NCBI RefSeq assembly: GCF_003722355.1 | Contig: NZ_QWDD01000001.1 | Coordinates: 2,232,001-2,296,000, forward strand | Reading direction: 5' to 3' | DNA from: Methylocystis hirsuta | GTDB lineage: Bacteria > Pseudomonadota > Alphaproteobacteria > Rhizobiales > Beijerinckiaceae | DNA length: 64,000 nt | Part shown: in pieces, positions 32,408 to 41,500 of the stretch | How the letters are laid out: every line of letters starts with the position of its first letter | Numbering within the stretch: position 1 is the first letter of the stretch | Made by a program: the position numbers and the translations under genes | Notes under the pieces: model-generated | What the model saw: the letters and a program-made list of their open reading frames with translations, nothing else | Database searches by the model: none | Told to the model about the DNA's origin: nothing

Positions 32408-33439
32408 ATGATCCGCCGCACAGCTTTCGCCGTCCTCGCGGCCTTCGCCGGAGCGCTTTTCGCTCTTAGCGCCGGCGCGCAAACGGATGTCGGTCCCACG
32501 CTCGCGCAGATCATGAAGCGCGGCTATTTGACCTGCGGCGTGAGCGACACGCCCGGCTTTGCTCAACGCGACGGCGCGGGTGAATGGCGTGGCTTCGACG
32601 TCGATTTCTGCCGGGCCGTCGCCAGCGCCGTCCTCGACGACCCGGGCAAGGCGCGATTCGTTGAGCTCTCGCAGAAAGAGCGCGCTGGCGCATTGCAGGC
32701 CGGCGCCGTCGATCTGCTCGTCAGCGCGTCGCCGTGGACTCAAGCCCGCGACACCAGTCAAAAGCTGATCTATGCCGGCGTCTTCCTCCATGACGGGCAG
32801 GGGTTCTTGGTCCGCCGGCAGCGCAACCTGGCTTCCGTCCAGGACCTCGACGGCGCATCGATCTGTATCGAGCAGGGCACGCCCTATGAACTCGCCGTCG
32901 CCGACTTTTTCCGGGCCCGCAAGGCGAAATATGATCCAAAGCTGTTCCCGAGCCTCGAGGACGCGGCCAAGGCCTATGACGGGGAAAAATGCGAAGCGCT
33001 GACGGCTGACGTTTCCACACTGCATCGCGTCCGCATCGGCTTGACCGCGCCTGCGGATCACGCGGTCCTGCCGGACATTCTTTCGAAATCGCCGCGCGGC
33101 CCGCTTGTCCGCCAAGGCGACGATCAGTGGCTGAACATCGTCCGCTGGACGCTGTTCGCGATGATCGACGCAGAGGAGCTGGAGGTGTCGAAGGCGAACG
33201 CCGACGCCGCTTTGTCGTCGGAGAATCCGCAGATACGGCGGCTGCTCGGCGTTGACGGCGCCCATGGCGACGATCTCGGCCTCTCTCAGGATTGGGCCTA
33301 CCGCATCGTCAAACATGTCGGCAATTACGCCGACGTTTTTGAGCGCAATCTCGGGCAGGGCGCGCCCTACGCCATGGAGCGCAGGCTGAACGCTTTGTGG
33401 AACAAGGGCGGCCTGATGTATGCGCCGCCGGTCAGATAG
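32408..33439 (+). CDS. Periplasmic amino-acid-binding protein, AapJ-like
   Basis: The 343-residue solute-binding protein has a signal peptide (cleavage after AGA) and LAQIMKRGYLTCGVSDTPGFAQRDGAGEWRGFDVDFCRAVASAVL, then KRRQ-type LVRRQRNLASVQDLDGASICIEQGTPYEL and C-terminal VKHVGNYADVFERNLG, all typical of AapJ/BztA general L-amino-acid receptors. The partner permease and ATPase genes (aapQMP) are not adjacent, so it is an orphan receptor. Its last eight bases overlap the convergent DUF2478 gene. Confidence 0.9.
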   Translation: MIRRTAFAVLAAFAGALFALSAGAQTDVGPTLAQIMKRGYLTCGVSDTPGFAQRDGAGEWRGFDVDFCRAVASAVLDDPGKARFVELSQKERAGALQAGAVDLLVSASPWTQARDTSQKLIYAGVFLHDGQGFLVRRQRNLASVQDLDGASICIEQGTPYELAVADFFRARKAKYDPKLFPSLEDAAKAYDGEKCEALTADVSTLHRVRIGLTAPADHAVLPDILSKSPRGPLVRQGDDQWLNIVRWTLFAMIDAEELEVSKANADAALSSENPQIRRLLGVDGAHGDDLGLSQDWAYRIVKHVGNYADVFERNLGQGAPYAMERRLNALWNKGGLMYAPPVR

Positions 33440-34022
33440 ACGAACGATCCGGCGAGCCGGCGCAAAGCTTCGTCCACCAATCCGCGAGCGCCTGGCGCTC
33501 GGGCGCGATGTCTTCCGCCAGCGGCCCGGCGAAGGCGCGCCATTCATCGCGATAATGCGGAGAGACCGCCGCGATTACCGGAACGCGCGCGGTCATCGCC
33601 GCTCGGAAGGCGTCGCAGAGCCCGCCACGCGCCGCCTCCTGTTTGGAGAACTTGCTGATCACGATCAATTGCGCGCCGTCGCGCGCCGCGCGCTCAATCG
33701 CCGCGCAGGCGAGGGCCAGTTCGCTCGTATCGAGATTGCACGCGACCGAACCGGGGCCAAGGTCCTGCGAGATCGGGTAAAGGGCGCCGGTGGCGACGTC
33801 GCGCAGTACGATGCCCGATCGGCCCGATGAATCCGCGACGCGCGTCTGCGTCACGCCGCCGACCCGCACGCCATCCCGCATCAGCTCTTCGGCGAAGGCC
33901 TGCATCAGGGACTGGATCCGAACGCTATCTTCAGCGGGCAGGGCCGCAATGCGCGTCCATCCGGTCGCGGCCGTCAGCGCGGATCCGCTCAGGATATGAG
34001 ATTCTTCTCTGGGGATCGACAT
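33432..34022 (-). CDS. DUF2478-like protein
   Basis: The 196-residue protein has RIAALPAEDSVRIQSLMQAFAEELMRDGVRVGGVTQTRVADS, YPISQDLGPGSVACNLDTSELALACAAIERAA and LIVISKFSKQEAARGGLCDAFRAAMTARVPVIAAV, the pattern of DUF2478 proteins, related to nucleoside-triphosphatase-like folds (but no clear P-loop here) and often seen with molybdenum genes. No molybdenum gene is nearby. The 3' end overlaps the AapJ-like gene. Confidence 0.7.
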   Translation of the reverse strand: MSIPREESHILSGSALTAATGWTRIAALPAEDSVRIQSLMQAFAEELMRDGVRVGGVTQTRVADSSGRSGIVLRDVATGALYPISQDLGPGSVACNLDTSELALACAAIERAARDGAQLIVISKFSKQEAARGGLCDAFRAAMTARVPVIAAVSPHYRDEWRAFAGPLAEDIAPERQALADWWTKLCAGSPDRSSI

Positions 34023-34140
34023 CGAATCCTCGCCGGGCGCGCTGAAAGAGCCTATGTTTCAGGTTACGCGCCAGCCTCTTGTTTATCAGAGCGCAGGGCC
34101 GATTTGATAGAGAGCGTCAGATAAAACGACGTGAACCGCA

Positions 34141-34848
34141 GTGGGCGAACATTCACCTAAACCGCCGGCAGCTCAAGGCTCTGTGCAATCGGGGCCGATA
34201 GACGCCTTCCTGGACAAGGCAAAGAACGTCGCGGCGAGCGCGTCGCGCGGACGCCTGATTTTCGCGCTGGACGCCACAATGAGCAGACAGCCGACCTGGG
34301 ACATGGCCCAGTCAATTCAGGGCGAAATGTTCCGCACGACCGCCGCGCAGGGCGGACTGGATGTTCAGCTCGTCTACTTCCGCGGCTTCGGGGAATGCCG
34401 CGCCTCGCGCTTCGTCTCAGGAGGCGAGGGACTCGGCGCGCTGATGTCGCGCATCGCCTGTCGTGGCGGCCGCACGCAGATCGGCAAGATTCTGCGCCAC
34501 GCTCTCGACGAATCGCGTGCGGGACGCGTGGGCGCGCTCGTTTACATCGGCGACGCTATGGAGGAGCGGCTTGACGCCCTCGCGGCGACGGCAGGCGAAC
34601 TTGGGCTGCTCGGCGTCAAGGCCTTCATGTTCCATGAGGGCCAGGACTCGGCCGCACAGCATGCCTATCGTGAGATCGCGCGCCTGACGGGCGGCGCCTA
34701 TGCGGCGTTCGACGCCACGGCTCCAGGGCGTTTAGCGGCGCTTCTCGCCGCCGCGGCGGCCTATGCGGTAGGGGGCAGACGCGAGTTGGAGCGGCGCGCC
34801 GAAGAAGGCGGGGACGCGGCGCGCCTGCTTCTGTCTCAGATCGGTTGA
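34141..34848 (+). CDS. VWA-domain protein
   Basis: The 235-residue protein has a von Willebrand factor A fold: LIFALDATMSRQPTWDMAQ carries the first part of the MIDAS (DxTxS-like, DATMS), followed by GGRTQIGKILRHAL and LVYIGDAMEERLDAL. The MIDAS Asp and Ser residues appear kept. The C-terminus is Ala-rich. It is cytoplasmic (no signal peptide). The start is GTG at 34141. The DnaJ-domain gene follows after ten bases, so they are an operon. Confidence 0.82.
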   Translation: MGEHSPKPPAAQGSVQSGPIDAFLDKAKNVAASASRGRLIFALDATMSRQPTWDMAQSIQGEMFRTTAAQGGLDVQLVYFRGFGECRASRFVSGGEGLGALMSRIACRGGRTQIGKILRHALDESRAGRVGALVYIGDAMEERLDALAATAGELGLLGVKAFMFHEGQDSAAQHAYREIARLTGGAYAAFDATAPGRLAALLAAAAAYAVGGRRELERRAEEGGDAARLLLSQIG

Positions 34849-34858
34849 GGATAAACGG

Positions 34859-35584
34859 ATGCCCATTCTGATCGGACTCATCGCCCTGCTCCTGACGATT
34901 GTGGCGCTAAACGCCTATACGAAGACGTCGCCGGCGTTATTGGTGGTGATTTTCAAGCGCGGGGGCGGCTTCCTTGCCCTCGCGCTGGGCGCATTGCTTT
35001 TGGTGCGGGGACGCCTCGACCTCGGCATGGCGCTCTTGGGCTTTGGAGTTTGGCTCTTGGGCCTCGGCGGGGGCGCCCTGCGCGGCTTTCGCAAAGCGGG
35101 TCCCGGCGCCGGCGGCGTATCGCGGGTTCGATCGGCGATGATCGAAATGGAGCTCGACCACTCTACGGGCGCCATACGGGGCGTGGTTCTGGCCGGTCAG
35201 CACGAAGGCGTGCATCTTGATTCGCTGGCGCGGCCTGCGCTCCTCGAACTCTACGGCGTTTGCCGCCGGGACGATCCTGACGGCGCCAGGCTCTTAGAGG
35301 CTTATCTGGACCGCCGATTTTCCGGCTGGCGTTCGGCAAGCGATACGCACGCAAACTCGGGGGGTTTTCGTCCGGGTGAGGGCGGCGCGCGTCATGCAGG
35401 CGCGATTTCGGAAGACGAGGCTTACGAAATTCTCGGCCTCAAGCGCGGCGCGGCGGCGGCGGACATTGCGCGCGCCCACCGTGATCTGATGAAGAAGCTT
35501 CATCCAGATCTTGGCGGAACGACTGATCTTGCGGCCCGGGTGAATGAGGCCAAGGACGTCCTCATGCGGCGTCACCAGCACTGA
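34859..35584 (+). CDS. Membrane-anchored DnaJ-domain protein
   Basis: The 241-residue protein has an N-terminal membrane segment, further hydrophobic stretches at about 38-80, a middle soluble part (ELDHSTGAIRGVVLAGQHEGVHLDSL) and a C-terminal J domain: SEDEAYEILGLKRGAAAADIARAHRDLMKKLHPDLGGTTDLAARVNEAKDVL with the HPD motif intact. The layout resembles TIM14/DjlC-like co-chaperones, recruiting Hsp70 to the membrane. It is paired with the VWA gene upstream. Confidence 0.88.
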   Translation: MPILIGLIALLLTIVALNAYTKTSPALLVVIFKRGGGFLALALGALLLVRGRLDLGMALLGFGVWLLGLGGGALRGFRKAGPGAGGVSRVRSAMIEMELDHSTGAIRGVVLAGQHEGVHLDSLARPALLELYGVCRRDDPDGARLLEAYLDRRFSGWRSASDTHANSGGFRPGEGGARHAGAISEDEAYEILGLKRGAAAADIARAHRDLMKKLHPDLGGTTDLAARVNEAKDVLMRRHQH

Positions 35585-35628
35585 CGCGCGTCGCGCGCCG
35601 TAGTCGTGGTCCCAAGTCGTGGACATGA

Positions 35629-37329
35629 TCAGTTCTTTGTCGTGAAGCAGGAGAAGCCGGAGCGCTTGAGCGCCTTGCAGGCCGACTGCGCCGTGTCTTC
35701 CTCAAGCCCGGCGAAACGCGCGCGATAGAGCGTTTCAGTTCCCCGCTGCACCTTCTCGGTGAAGGCCTTGGCGGTCGCGGGAAAGCCTTGAAGCTGGCTG
35801 CGGGCGCGCACGAGCAGCTGATTGGCCTTTTCCTGATCGTCGGTCGCGCCGATCTGAATCATCCAGCCCGGACGCCCGGGACGCGCGGCGTCCGCCTTGG
35901 CGGCCTGTGATTTGACGCCATTGCCGCGAATGGCCGACGGCGTCGTCGATACGGGCGTAACGTCGATCTTTCGCGGGCCGTTCGTCGTGGAGCCGTCCCG
36001 CGCGGCCACTGGCGTAGCGCCCGCGCGGGCCTTGGCGCTCGGAGACGCGCCCCTGCGTTCCGCGTCCCGGTCGTCGGCCGGTCGCTTTTGGCCGCCGGAA
36101 ACGAAAGCGGGTCGAACCGCTGGCCGCTCAGCGCTCTCCTGCGGCGGAATGGCCGCCGCCGGAACCGGCGCGTTCAGCCGGCGGCCAAACGGTTCGGGCT
36201 GCCCGGCGGGCTCTTCCTGAGGCTCGGCATAGGCCAGGCGCTCCGCGGCGATCTGTTGGGCGCGCTCGGCGGCGCGTTCGGCGCGCTGCGTGCGCTCATA
36301 GGCCAACTGCTCCTGCGCCAACTGCTCCTGCGCCAACTGCTCCTGCGCCTTGGCGGCGTGCGGATCTTCGCTCACCGCCGCCGCAGTTCTTACCGAAGAG
36401 CCGCCGTCGATGTTTTCCTCGATCAGCCCCGCCATGATGCGATCCCGCGTGTAGGCGGTCTTGCCGCCCATCACCACCGCGACAATGTGATGCCCGCGAC
36501 GGCGCACCGAGGTCAGTAGATTGAAGCCGGACGCGCGCGTGTAGCCGGTCTTGATGCCGTCCATGCCTTCGACCTGGCCGAGGAGATGATTGTGGTTTCG
36601 ATGCAGGGCGCCGTTGTAGGCGAAGCTCGGCGTCGAGAAATAGCGATAATAGCGCGGGAAGCGCTCCTGGATGGCGCGTCCGAGCAGCGCGAGATCATAG
36701 GCGGTCGTCACCTGATTTGGATCGGGGAGCCCCGACGCGTTCTCATAATTGGTGTTGCGCATCCCCAGCGCATGGGCCTTGCGCGTCATCATCTGCGCGA
36801 AACTATGCTCGTCGCCCGCGACGTTCTCGGCGATCGCGCAGGCGATGTCATTGGCGGATTTGGTGACGACCGCCTTGATTGCATTGTCGACGCTGATCGT
36901 CTGTCCCGGACGCAGGCCAAGCTTGGATGGCGCCTGCGCCGCCGCGTGTTGCGAAATCATCAGCGGCGAGTCCAGGCGCAGCCGCCCTTTTTCGAGCTGT
37001 TCGAACAGAAGAAAGAGCGTCATCACCTTTGTAACCGAGGCGGGATGGCGCAACTCATGCTCGGAGCGGGAATACAGCGCGCGGCCGCTGTTGGCGTCGA
37101 CGACGATGGCCGAAAAGCCGCGATGCTCGCCGATGACAGGATCGCTATTGGCGTTTGCGCGCGCCCGAACGGCCGAATTGCGGTCGTCGGAAGCGCTGCG
37201 GTGATGGAAATAATGTCTGCCGCGCGCCTCCGCACAGACCGACATTGTGACGAGGATCGTGATCGTGGCAAAGCTTACCGCGAGGGAGCGGGGCCGCGGC
37301 AGGCGGTCCGACATACTCGATCTCAGCAT
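35629..37329 (-). CDS. D-alanyl-D-alanine carboxypeptidase (S11) with SPOR domain
   Basis: The 566-residue enzyme trims peptidoglycan stem peptides in the periplasm. The signal anchor is followed by the S11 domain with SVTK (SxxK), KSAN (SxN) and GIKTGYTRASG (KTG). A long disordered region follows, with three AQEQL repeats (15-base tandem repeat at about 36304-36349) and Pro/Ala-rich sequence, then a C-terminal SPOR domain (WMIQIGATDDQEKANQLLVRA...YRARFAGL) that binds denuded septal glycan. ATG at 37329 has AAGGGG upstream. Confidence 0.93.
   Translation of the reverse strand: MLRSSMSDRLPRPRSLAVSFATITILVTMSVCAEARGRHYFHHRSASDDRNSAVRARANANSDPVIGEHRGFSAIVVDANSGRALYSRSEHELRHPASVTKVMTLFLLFEQLEKGRLRLDSPLMISQHAAAQAPSKLGLRPGQTISVDNAIKAVVTKSANDIACAIAENVAGDEHSFAQMMTRKAHALGMRNTNYENASGLPDPNQVTTAYDLALLGRAIQERFPRYYRYFSTPSFAYNGALHRNHNHLLGQVEGMDGIKTGYTRASGFNLLTSVRRRGHHIVAVVMGGKTAYTRDRIMAGLIEENIDGGSSVRTAAAVSEDPHAAKAQEQLAQEQLAQEQLAYERTQRAERAAERAQQIAAERLAYAEPQEEPAGQPEPFGRRLNAPVPAAAIPPQESAERPAVRPAFVSGGQKRPADDRDAERRGASPSAKARAGATPVAARDGSTTNGPRKIDVTPVSTTPSAIRGNGVKSQAAKADAARPGRPGWMIQIGATDDQEKANQLLVRARSQLQGFPATAKAFTEKVQRGTETLYRARFAGLEEDTAQSACKALKRSGFSCFTTKN
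36304..36349. repeat. Three 15-bp tandem repeats in the carboxypeptidase gene
   Basis: The unit CTGCTCCTGCGCCAA is repeated three times without mismatch in most positions and encodes the AQEQL repeats of the linker between catalytic and SPOR domains. Copy number may vary between strains. Confidence 0.85.
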
Positions 37330-37472
37330 AAACGCGCCCCTTGACTTCACTGTTGTTCGCGCAACCGCCCAGCCGCGCCAAAAGTGACGATTTGGCACAC
37401 TAAGCGCTTGCAGTTACCCGCGGGTTAAGCGCTCGCCCGCCGCCGCGCCTATTTTGCGCCGCAACATTTTCA

Positions 37473-37501
37473 TTGACTTTATTTTGTGCAATGCATATAA
37501 A
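37473..37501 (+). promoter_or_regulatory. Sigma-70 promoter of the phasin gene
   Basis: TTGACT (37473-37478) and TATAAA (37496-37501) are separated by exactly 17 bases in an AT-rich stretch, about 70 bases before the phasin start. It is one of the best consensus promoters in the window, in line with the high expression typical of phasins. Confidence 0.8.
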
Positions 37502-37568
37502 TGAGTTCGTGAGCGGGCGCATAGCGCCGCATAGGGCGCCTTTGCGCCAAAATCATGAGGACGAACCC

Positions 37569-37907
37569 ATGGCAGCTAATTTCGACAGCGTTCAGAAGCT
37601 CGGCAAAGAGCAGTTTGAAGCCGTGTCCGCCGCTGCGGCTGCGGTGACCAAGGGCTGGCAGAGCATCGCCGCCGAGACCACCGATTATTCCAAGAAATCC
37701 TTCGAAAAGAGCCGCGTTCTGGCGGAAAAGCTGATCACGGTCAAGAAGATCGACGAAGCGTTTCAGCTTCAGTCCGATTTCGCCAAGAGCGCCTACGAGG
37801 ATTTCCTTGCCGAAGCGACCAAGCTCGGCGAGCTCTACGCCTCGATCGCCAAGGAAGCTTTCAAGCCGATCGAATCTGCCGCGAAAGCCTATAGCCCTGC
37901 CGAGTAA
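37569..37907 (+). CDS. Phasin family protein
   Basis: The 112-residue helical protein (FDSVQKLGKEQFEAVSAAAAAVTKGWQSIAAETTDYSKKSFEKS, then KLITVKKIDEAFQLQSDFAKSAYEDFLAEATKLGELYASIAKEAFKPIE) is a clear phasin (PF09361), a surface coat of polyhydroxyalkanoate granules. The start at 37569 has GAGG eight bases upstream. It stands alone between a strong promoter and a terminator. Confidence 0.95.
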   Translation: MAANFDSVQKLGKEQFEAVSAAAAAVTKGWQSIAAETTDYSKKSFEKSRVLAEKLITVKKIDEAFQLQSDFAKSAYEDFLAEATKLGELYASIAKEAFKPIESAAKAYSPAE

Positions 37908-37948
37908 TAGGCGCTAAACACGTTCGTCCAAAACGCGGCTAGGACAAA

Positions 37949-37985
37949 TGAGCCCCGGGGAGGCGGTCGCCTCCGCCGGGCTTTT
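37949..37985 (+). terminator. Probable terminator after the phasin gene
   Basis: AGCCCCGGGGAGGCG pairs with CGCCTCCGCCGGGCT with two mismatches, then TTTT. It suits the single-gene phasin transcript. Confidence 0.7.
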
Positions 37986-38067
37986 GACCGAGCGCCGTTC
38001 GTGCTGCTTCGTCGAGACCGTGGTCTCTGGCAAGCTCGAACGGCGGTCTTTATCCTAGGAGTACCAC

Positions 38068-38400
38068 ATGAGTTATGGAAAGCCGGCGCTCGCCGCCGGC
38101 GCCCTGTTTGGCGCGTTTCTTCTGAGCGCTGCAATGCCCGCGACTGCGCAGGATGTGCGCATCGGCTGTTCCCTCGTCCAGCAATATGGCGGCGCGGAAG
38201 TGAGCGCCATGCTTGAGCAGGTCCGCTCAACCGTTGGCGAAAGCGAGGCGAACACGCTTCACGCCAAATATGTCGGCCTCAAGAACGACTGCAGTTCTAA
38301 TCTGAGCGCGTCTCGTGTGGTTCACCTCTCTCCCGCGATGCACAGGCTCCTCGCCGAAAATGGCGTGAACGTTCACCGCTTCGCGGTTTTGCAGCGGTAG
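38068..38400 (+). CDS. Small exported protein of unknown function
   Basis: The 110-residue protein has a signal peptide (MSYGKPALAAGALFGAFLLSAAMPATA) and a helical mature part with two Cys (IGCSLVQQ and KNDCSSN), probably a disulfide. AGGAG precedes the ATG. Not recognised. A hairpin follows its stop. Confidence 0.7.
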   Translation: MSYGKPALAAGALFGAFLLSAAMPATAQDVRIGCSLVQQYGGAEVSAMLEQVRSTVGESEANTLHAKYVGLKNDCSSNLSASRVVHLSPAMHRLLAENGVNVHRFAVLQR

Positions 38401-38408
38401 TCTGCGCT

Positions 38409-38437
38409 CCGCCCCAAACGTGAAAACGTTGGGGCGG
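38409..38437 (+). terminator. Hairpin after the small exported protein gene
   Basis: CGCCCCAAACG pairs with CGTTGGGGCG (one bulged A). A short T run appears further on (CCGCTTTT). It is a weak but plausible terminator before dnaE. Confidence 0.55.
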
Positions 38438-38547
38438 GGGCCGCTTTTCACGCTATCTGGGGACGGCGGCGCGCGCGGAGTTCCGGGACGGGGCGCGAAA
38501 CTGTAGACTTCGGCCCGAATCCGTCCGCGTCCTCAAGGCCTCCGACC

Positions 38548-41500
38548 ATGCCTGCCGCCGAAGCCGGCTTTGTGCATCTTCACGTCCACACAGCCTATTC
38601 GCTGCGCGAGGGCGCGCTTTCGCTCGGCAAGCTGATTGATCTTGCGGCGCGCGACCTCCAGCCCGCGCTCGCTGTCACCGACACCAATAATCTTTTCGCG
38701 GCCCTGGAGTTTTCCGAGAAGGCCGCCAAGGCCGGCCTCCAACCGATCGCAGGCGCACAGCTCCGCGTCGACTTCGGCGACGGCAAGGGCGGCGCAGTCA
38801 CGGCGCGCGACGATCGTTTCGCCAATATCGTGCTGCTGGCCCAGACCGAGGCGGGCTATCGCAATTTGATGCGGCTCGCCTCGCGCGCCTTTCTCGACGT
38901 CGAGCAGGGCGAGGAGCCGCATCTGACGCTCGAAGCGCTGGCCGCCGACGCCGAGGAGCTGATCGCGCTGACCGGCGGGCCGGATGGCGCATTGGACCGC
39001 GCCCTCGCGCAGGGCAGGCCGGAGCAGGCGCGCGCGCGCCTCGCAACGCTCGAGCGTCTCTACGGCGATCGGCTCTATATCGAGGTCCAGCGCCACAGTT
39101 TGCGTTCTGAACGCGACGTGGAGCCGCAGCTGCTGGACCTTGCCTATCGTCGCGGCTTGCCGCTCGTGGCGACGAATGAGCCCTATTTCGCTCAGCCCGC
39201 CGATTTCGAAGCGCATGATGCGCTGCTCTGTATCGCCGAAGGCGCGGTGACGAGCGTCGACGATCGCAGGCGGGTCTCGCCCGAGCACTACTTCAAGACT
39301 CGCGCCCAAATGTGCGCGCTTTTCGCCGATCTCCAAGAGGCGACCGCCAACACGCTGGAGATCGCCCGTCGCGTCAGCTTCCGGCCGCTGACTCGAAAGC
39401 CCATCATGCCGCGCTTCGTGCAGGAGGCGGGCGACGCGGGCTCGCTCGACGAAATCGAGGCGCAGGAGCTGCGCCGGCAAGCGATGGAGGGGCTGGAGCA
39501 GCGCCTCGCCGGGCATGGGCCGGCGCCGGGCCGAACGCGGGAAGAATACGCCGCGCGACTCGATTTCGAACTTTCCGTCATCGAGAAGATGCGCTTTCCG
39601 GGCTATTTCCTCATCGTCTCCGACTTCATCAAATTCGCCAAATCCCAGGGAATTCCGGTCGGACCGGGACGCGGCTCCGGAGCGGGTTCGCTCGTCGCCT
39701 ATGCGCTGACCATCACCGATCTGGATCCCATCCGCTTCGGACTCTTCTTCGAGCGTTTTCTCAACCCCGAACGCACCTCCATGCCGGATTTTGACGTGGA
39801 TTTCTGTCAGTCCCGGCGGGCCGAAGTGATCGAGTATGTGCGCGAACGCTATGGCGTGGATCGCGTCGCGCAGATCATCACCTTCGGCTCGTTTCTGGCG
39901 CGCGGCGTCTTGCGCAGCGTCGGCCGCGTTCTCGAAATGCCGCTCGGACAGGTCGACAAGCTCGCCAAGCTCATCCCCCAAAATCCGGCGAAGCCCGTGA
40001 CGCTCGCCGAAGCGCTGACAGGCGAACAGAAATTGCGCGAAGCCGTCGAAGAAGACGAACGGGTGAAGCGTCTGTTCAAGATCGCCAGCGCGCTGGAGGG
40101 GCTCTACTCCAACGCCTCGACCCATGCGGCCGGTGTCGTCATCGGCGATCGCCCGCTGCACGAGGTGACGCCGCTCTACCGCGATCCGAAGTCCGACATG
40201 CCGGCGACCCAGTTCAATATGAAGTGGGTGGAGCCGGCCGGGCTCGTCAAATTCGACTTTCTTGGGCTCAAGACGCTGACCGTTATCTCGACTTGCGTCT
40301 CGCTGCTCCAAAACCGAGGAATTTCTCTTAATTCGACCGCCATCCCCCTCGACGACGAGCCGACGTTCGAATTGCTACGGCGCGGCGAGACGGTCGGCCT
40401 GTTCCAAGTGGAAAGCGCGGGCATGAAGAAGGCTCTGGTCGATATGCGCCCCGACCGCTTCGAGGACCTCATTGCCCTTGTCGCGCTTTACCGGCCGGGG
40501 CCTATGGCCAATATCCCGACCTATTGCGCACGCAAGCTCGGCGACGAGCCGATCGAATATGATCATCCTGAGCTTGAACCGATCCTGAAGGAGACTTTCG
40601 GGGTCATCACCTATCAGGAGCAGGTGCAGCAGATCGCAAAAGATATCGCGGGCTACAGCTTGGGGCAGGCGGATATTCTGCGTCGCGCCATGGGCAAGAA
40701 GATCAAGTCGGAGATGGATGCCCAGCGCGAGCGCTTCGTCTCCGGCGCGACGGAACACGGCGTCCCGAAATCGACCGCCGACGCTATTTTCGACTCTTGC
40801 GCCAAATTCGCCGAATATGGCTTCAACAAATCACATTCCGCGCCCTACGCTTTTATCACCTATCAAACGGCCTATCTGAAAGCCCATTATCCGGCGGAAT
40901 TCCTCGCCGCCTCGATGACCTTCGACAAGAGCCAGACCGACAAGCTCGCCGAGTTCCGCGACGAGGCGCGGCGCATGGGCATCGCGGTCGAACCGCCGTC
41001 GATCAATGAGTCGGGCGTCGACTTCGACGTCGCGCCGGGCGCCGAAGGCAGGCTCGCGATCCGCTACGCATTTTCGGCGATCAAGGGCGTCGGCGAAGCG
41101 CAGGCCGAGTCTCTCGTGCGCTCCCGCGGAGCGCGCCAATTTGCGAGCCTCGCCGACGTCGCGAGACGGCTGAACCCGCGCGAAGTGAACAAGAAGACGC
41201 TGGAGAGCCTCGCGGCCTGCGGCGCCTTCAACGAAATCGAGCCCAATCGCGCCAGGGCTTTCGCCGCGATCGAGGCTATGCTCGCCGCGGCGAATAGGCA
41301 CGCCGAGGACCGCAAGGCCGGACAAAATGCGCTCTTTGGCGAAGCCGAGGCTGCGGACCTCGCGGTTCCAAAGACGCCGCCCTGGCCAGCGGCCGAGACG
41401 CTGCGACGTGAATTTGAAGCCGCTGGTTTTTTCCTCTCGGGCCATCCGCTCGACGCTTACGCCGGCCTTTTACCCAAGATCCGCGTGTCGCGCTGGAGCG

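Noticed and set aside
32333..33547. N-terminal extension of metC over the receptor gene
   Set aside because: The minus-strand frame is open but is antisense to the AapJ-like gene; homologs start at 32332.
38533..40311. A 592-codon antisense frame within dnaE
   Set aside because: It is a mirror of the dnaE codon pattern, Arg/Gly/Glu-rich with no domain, and has no ribosome site.
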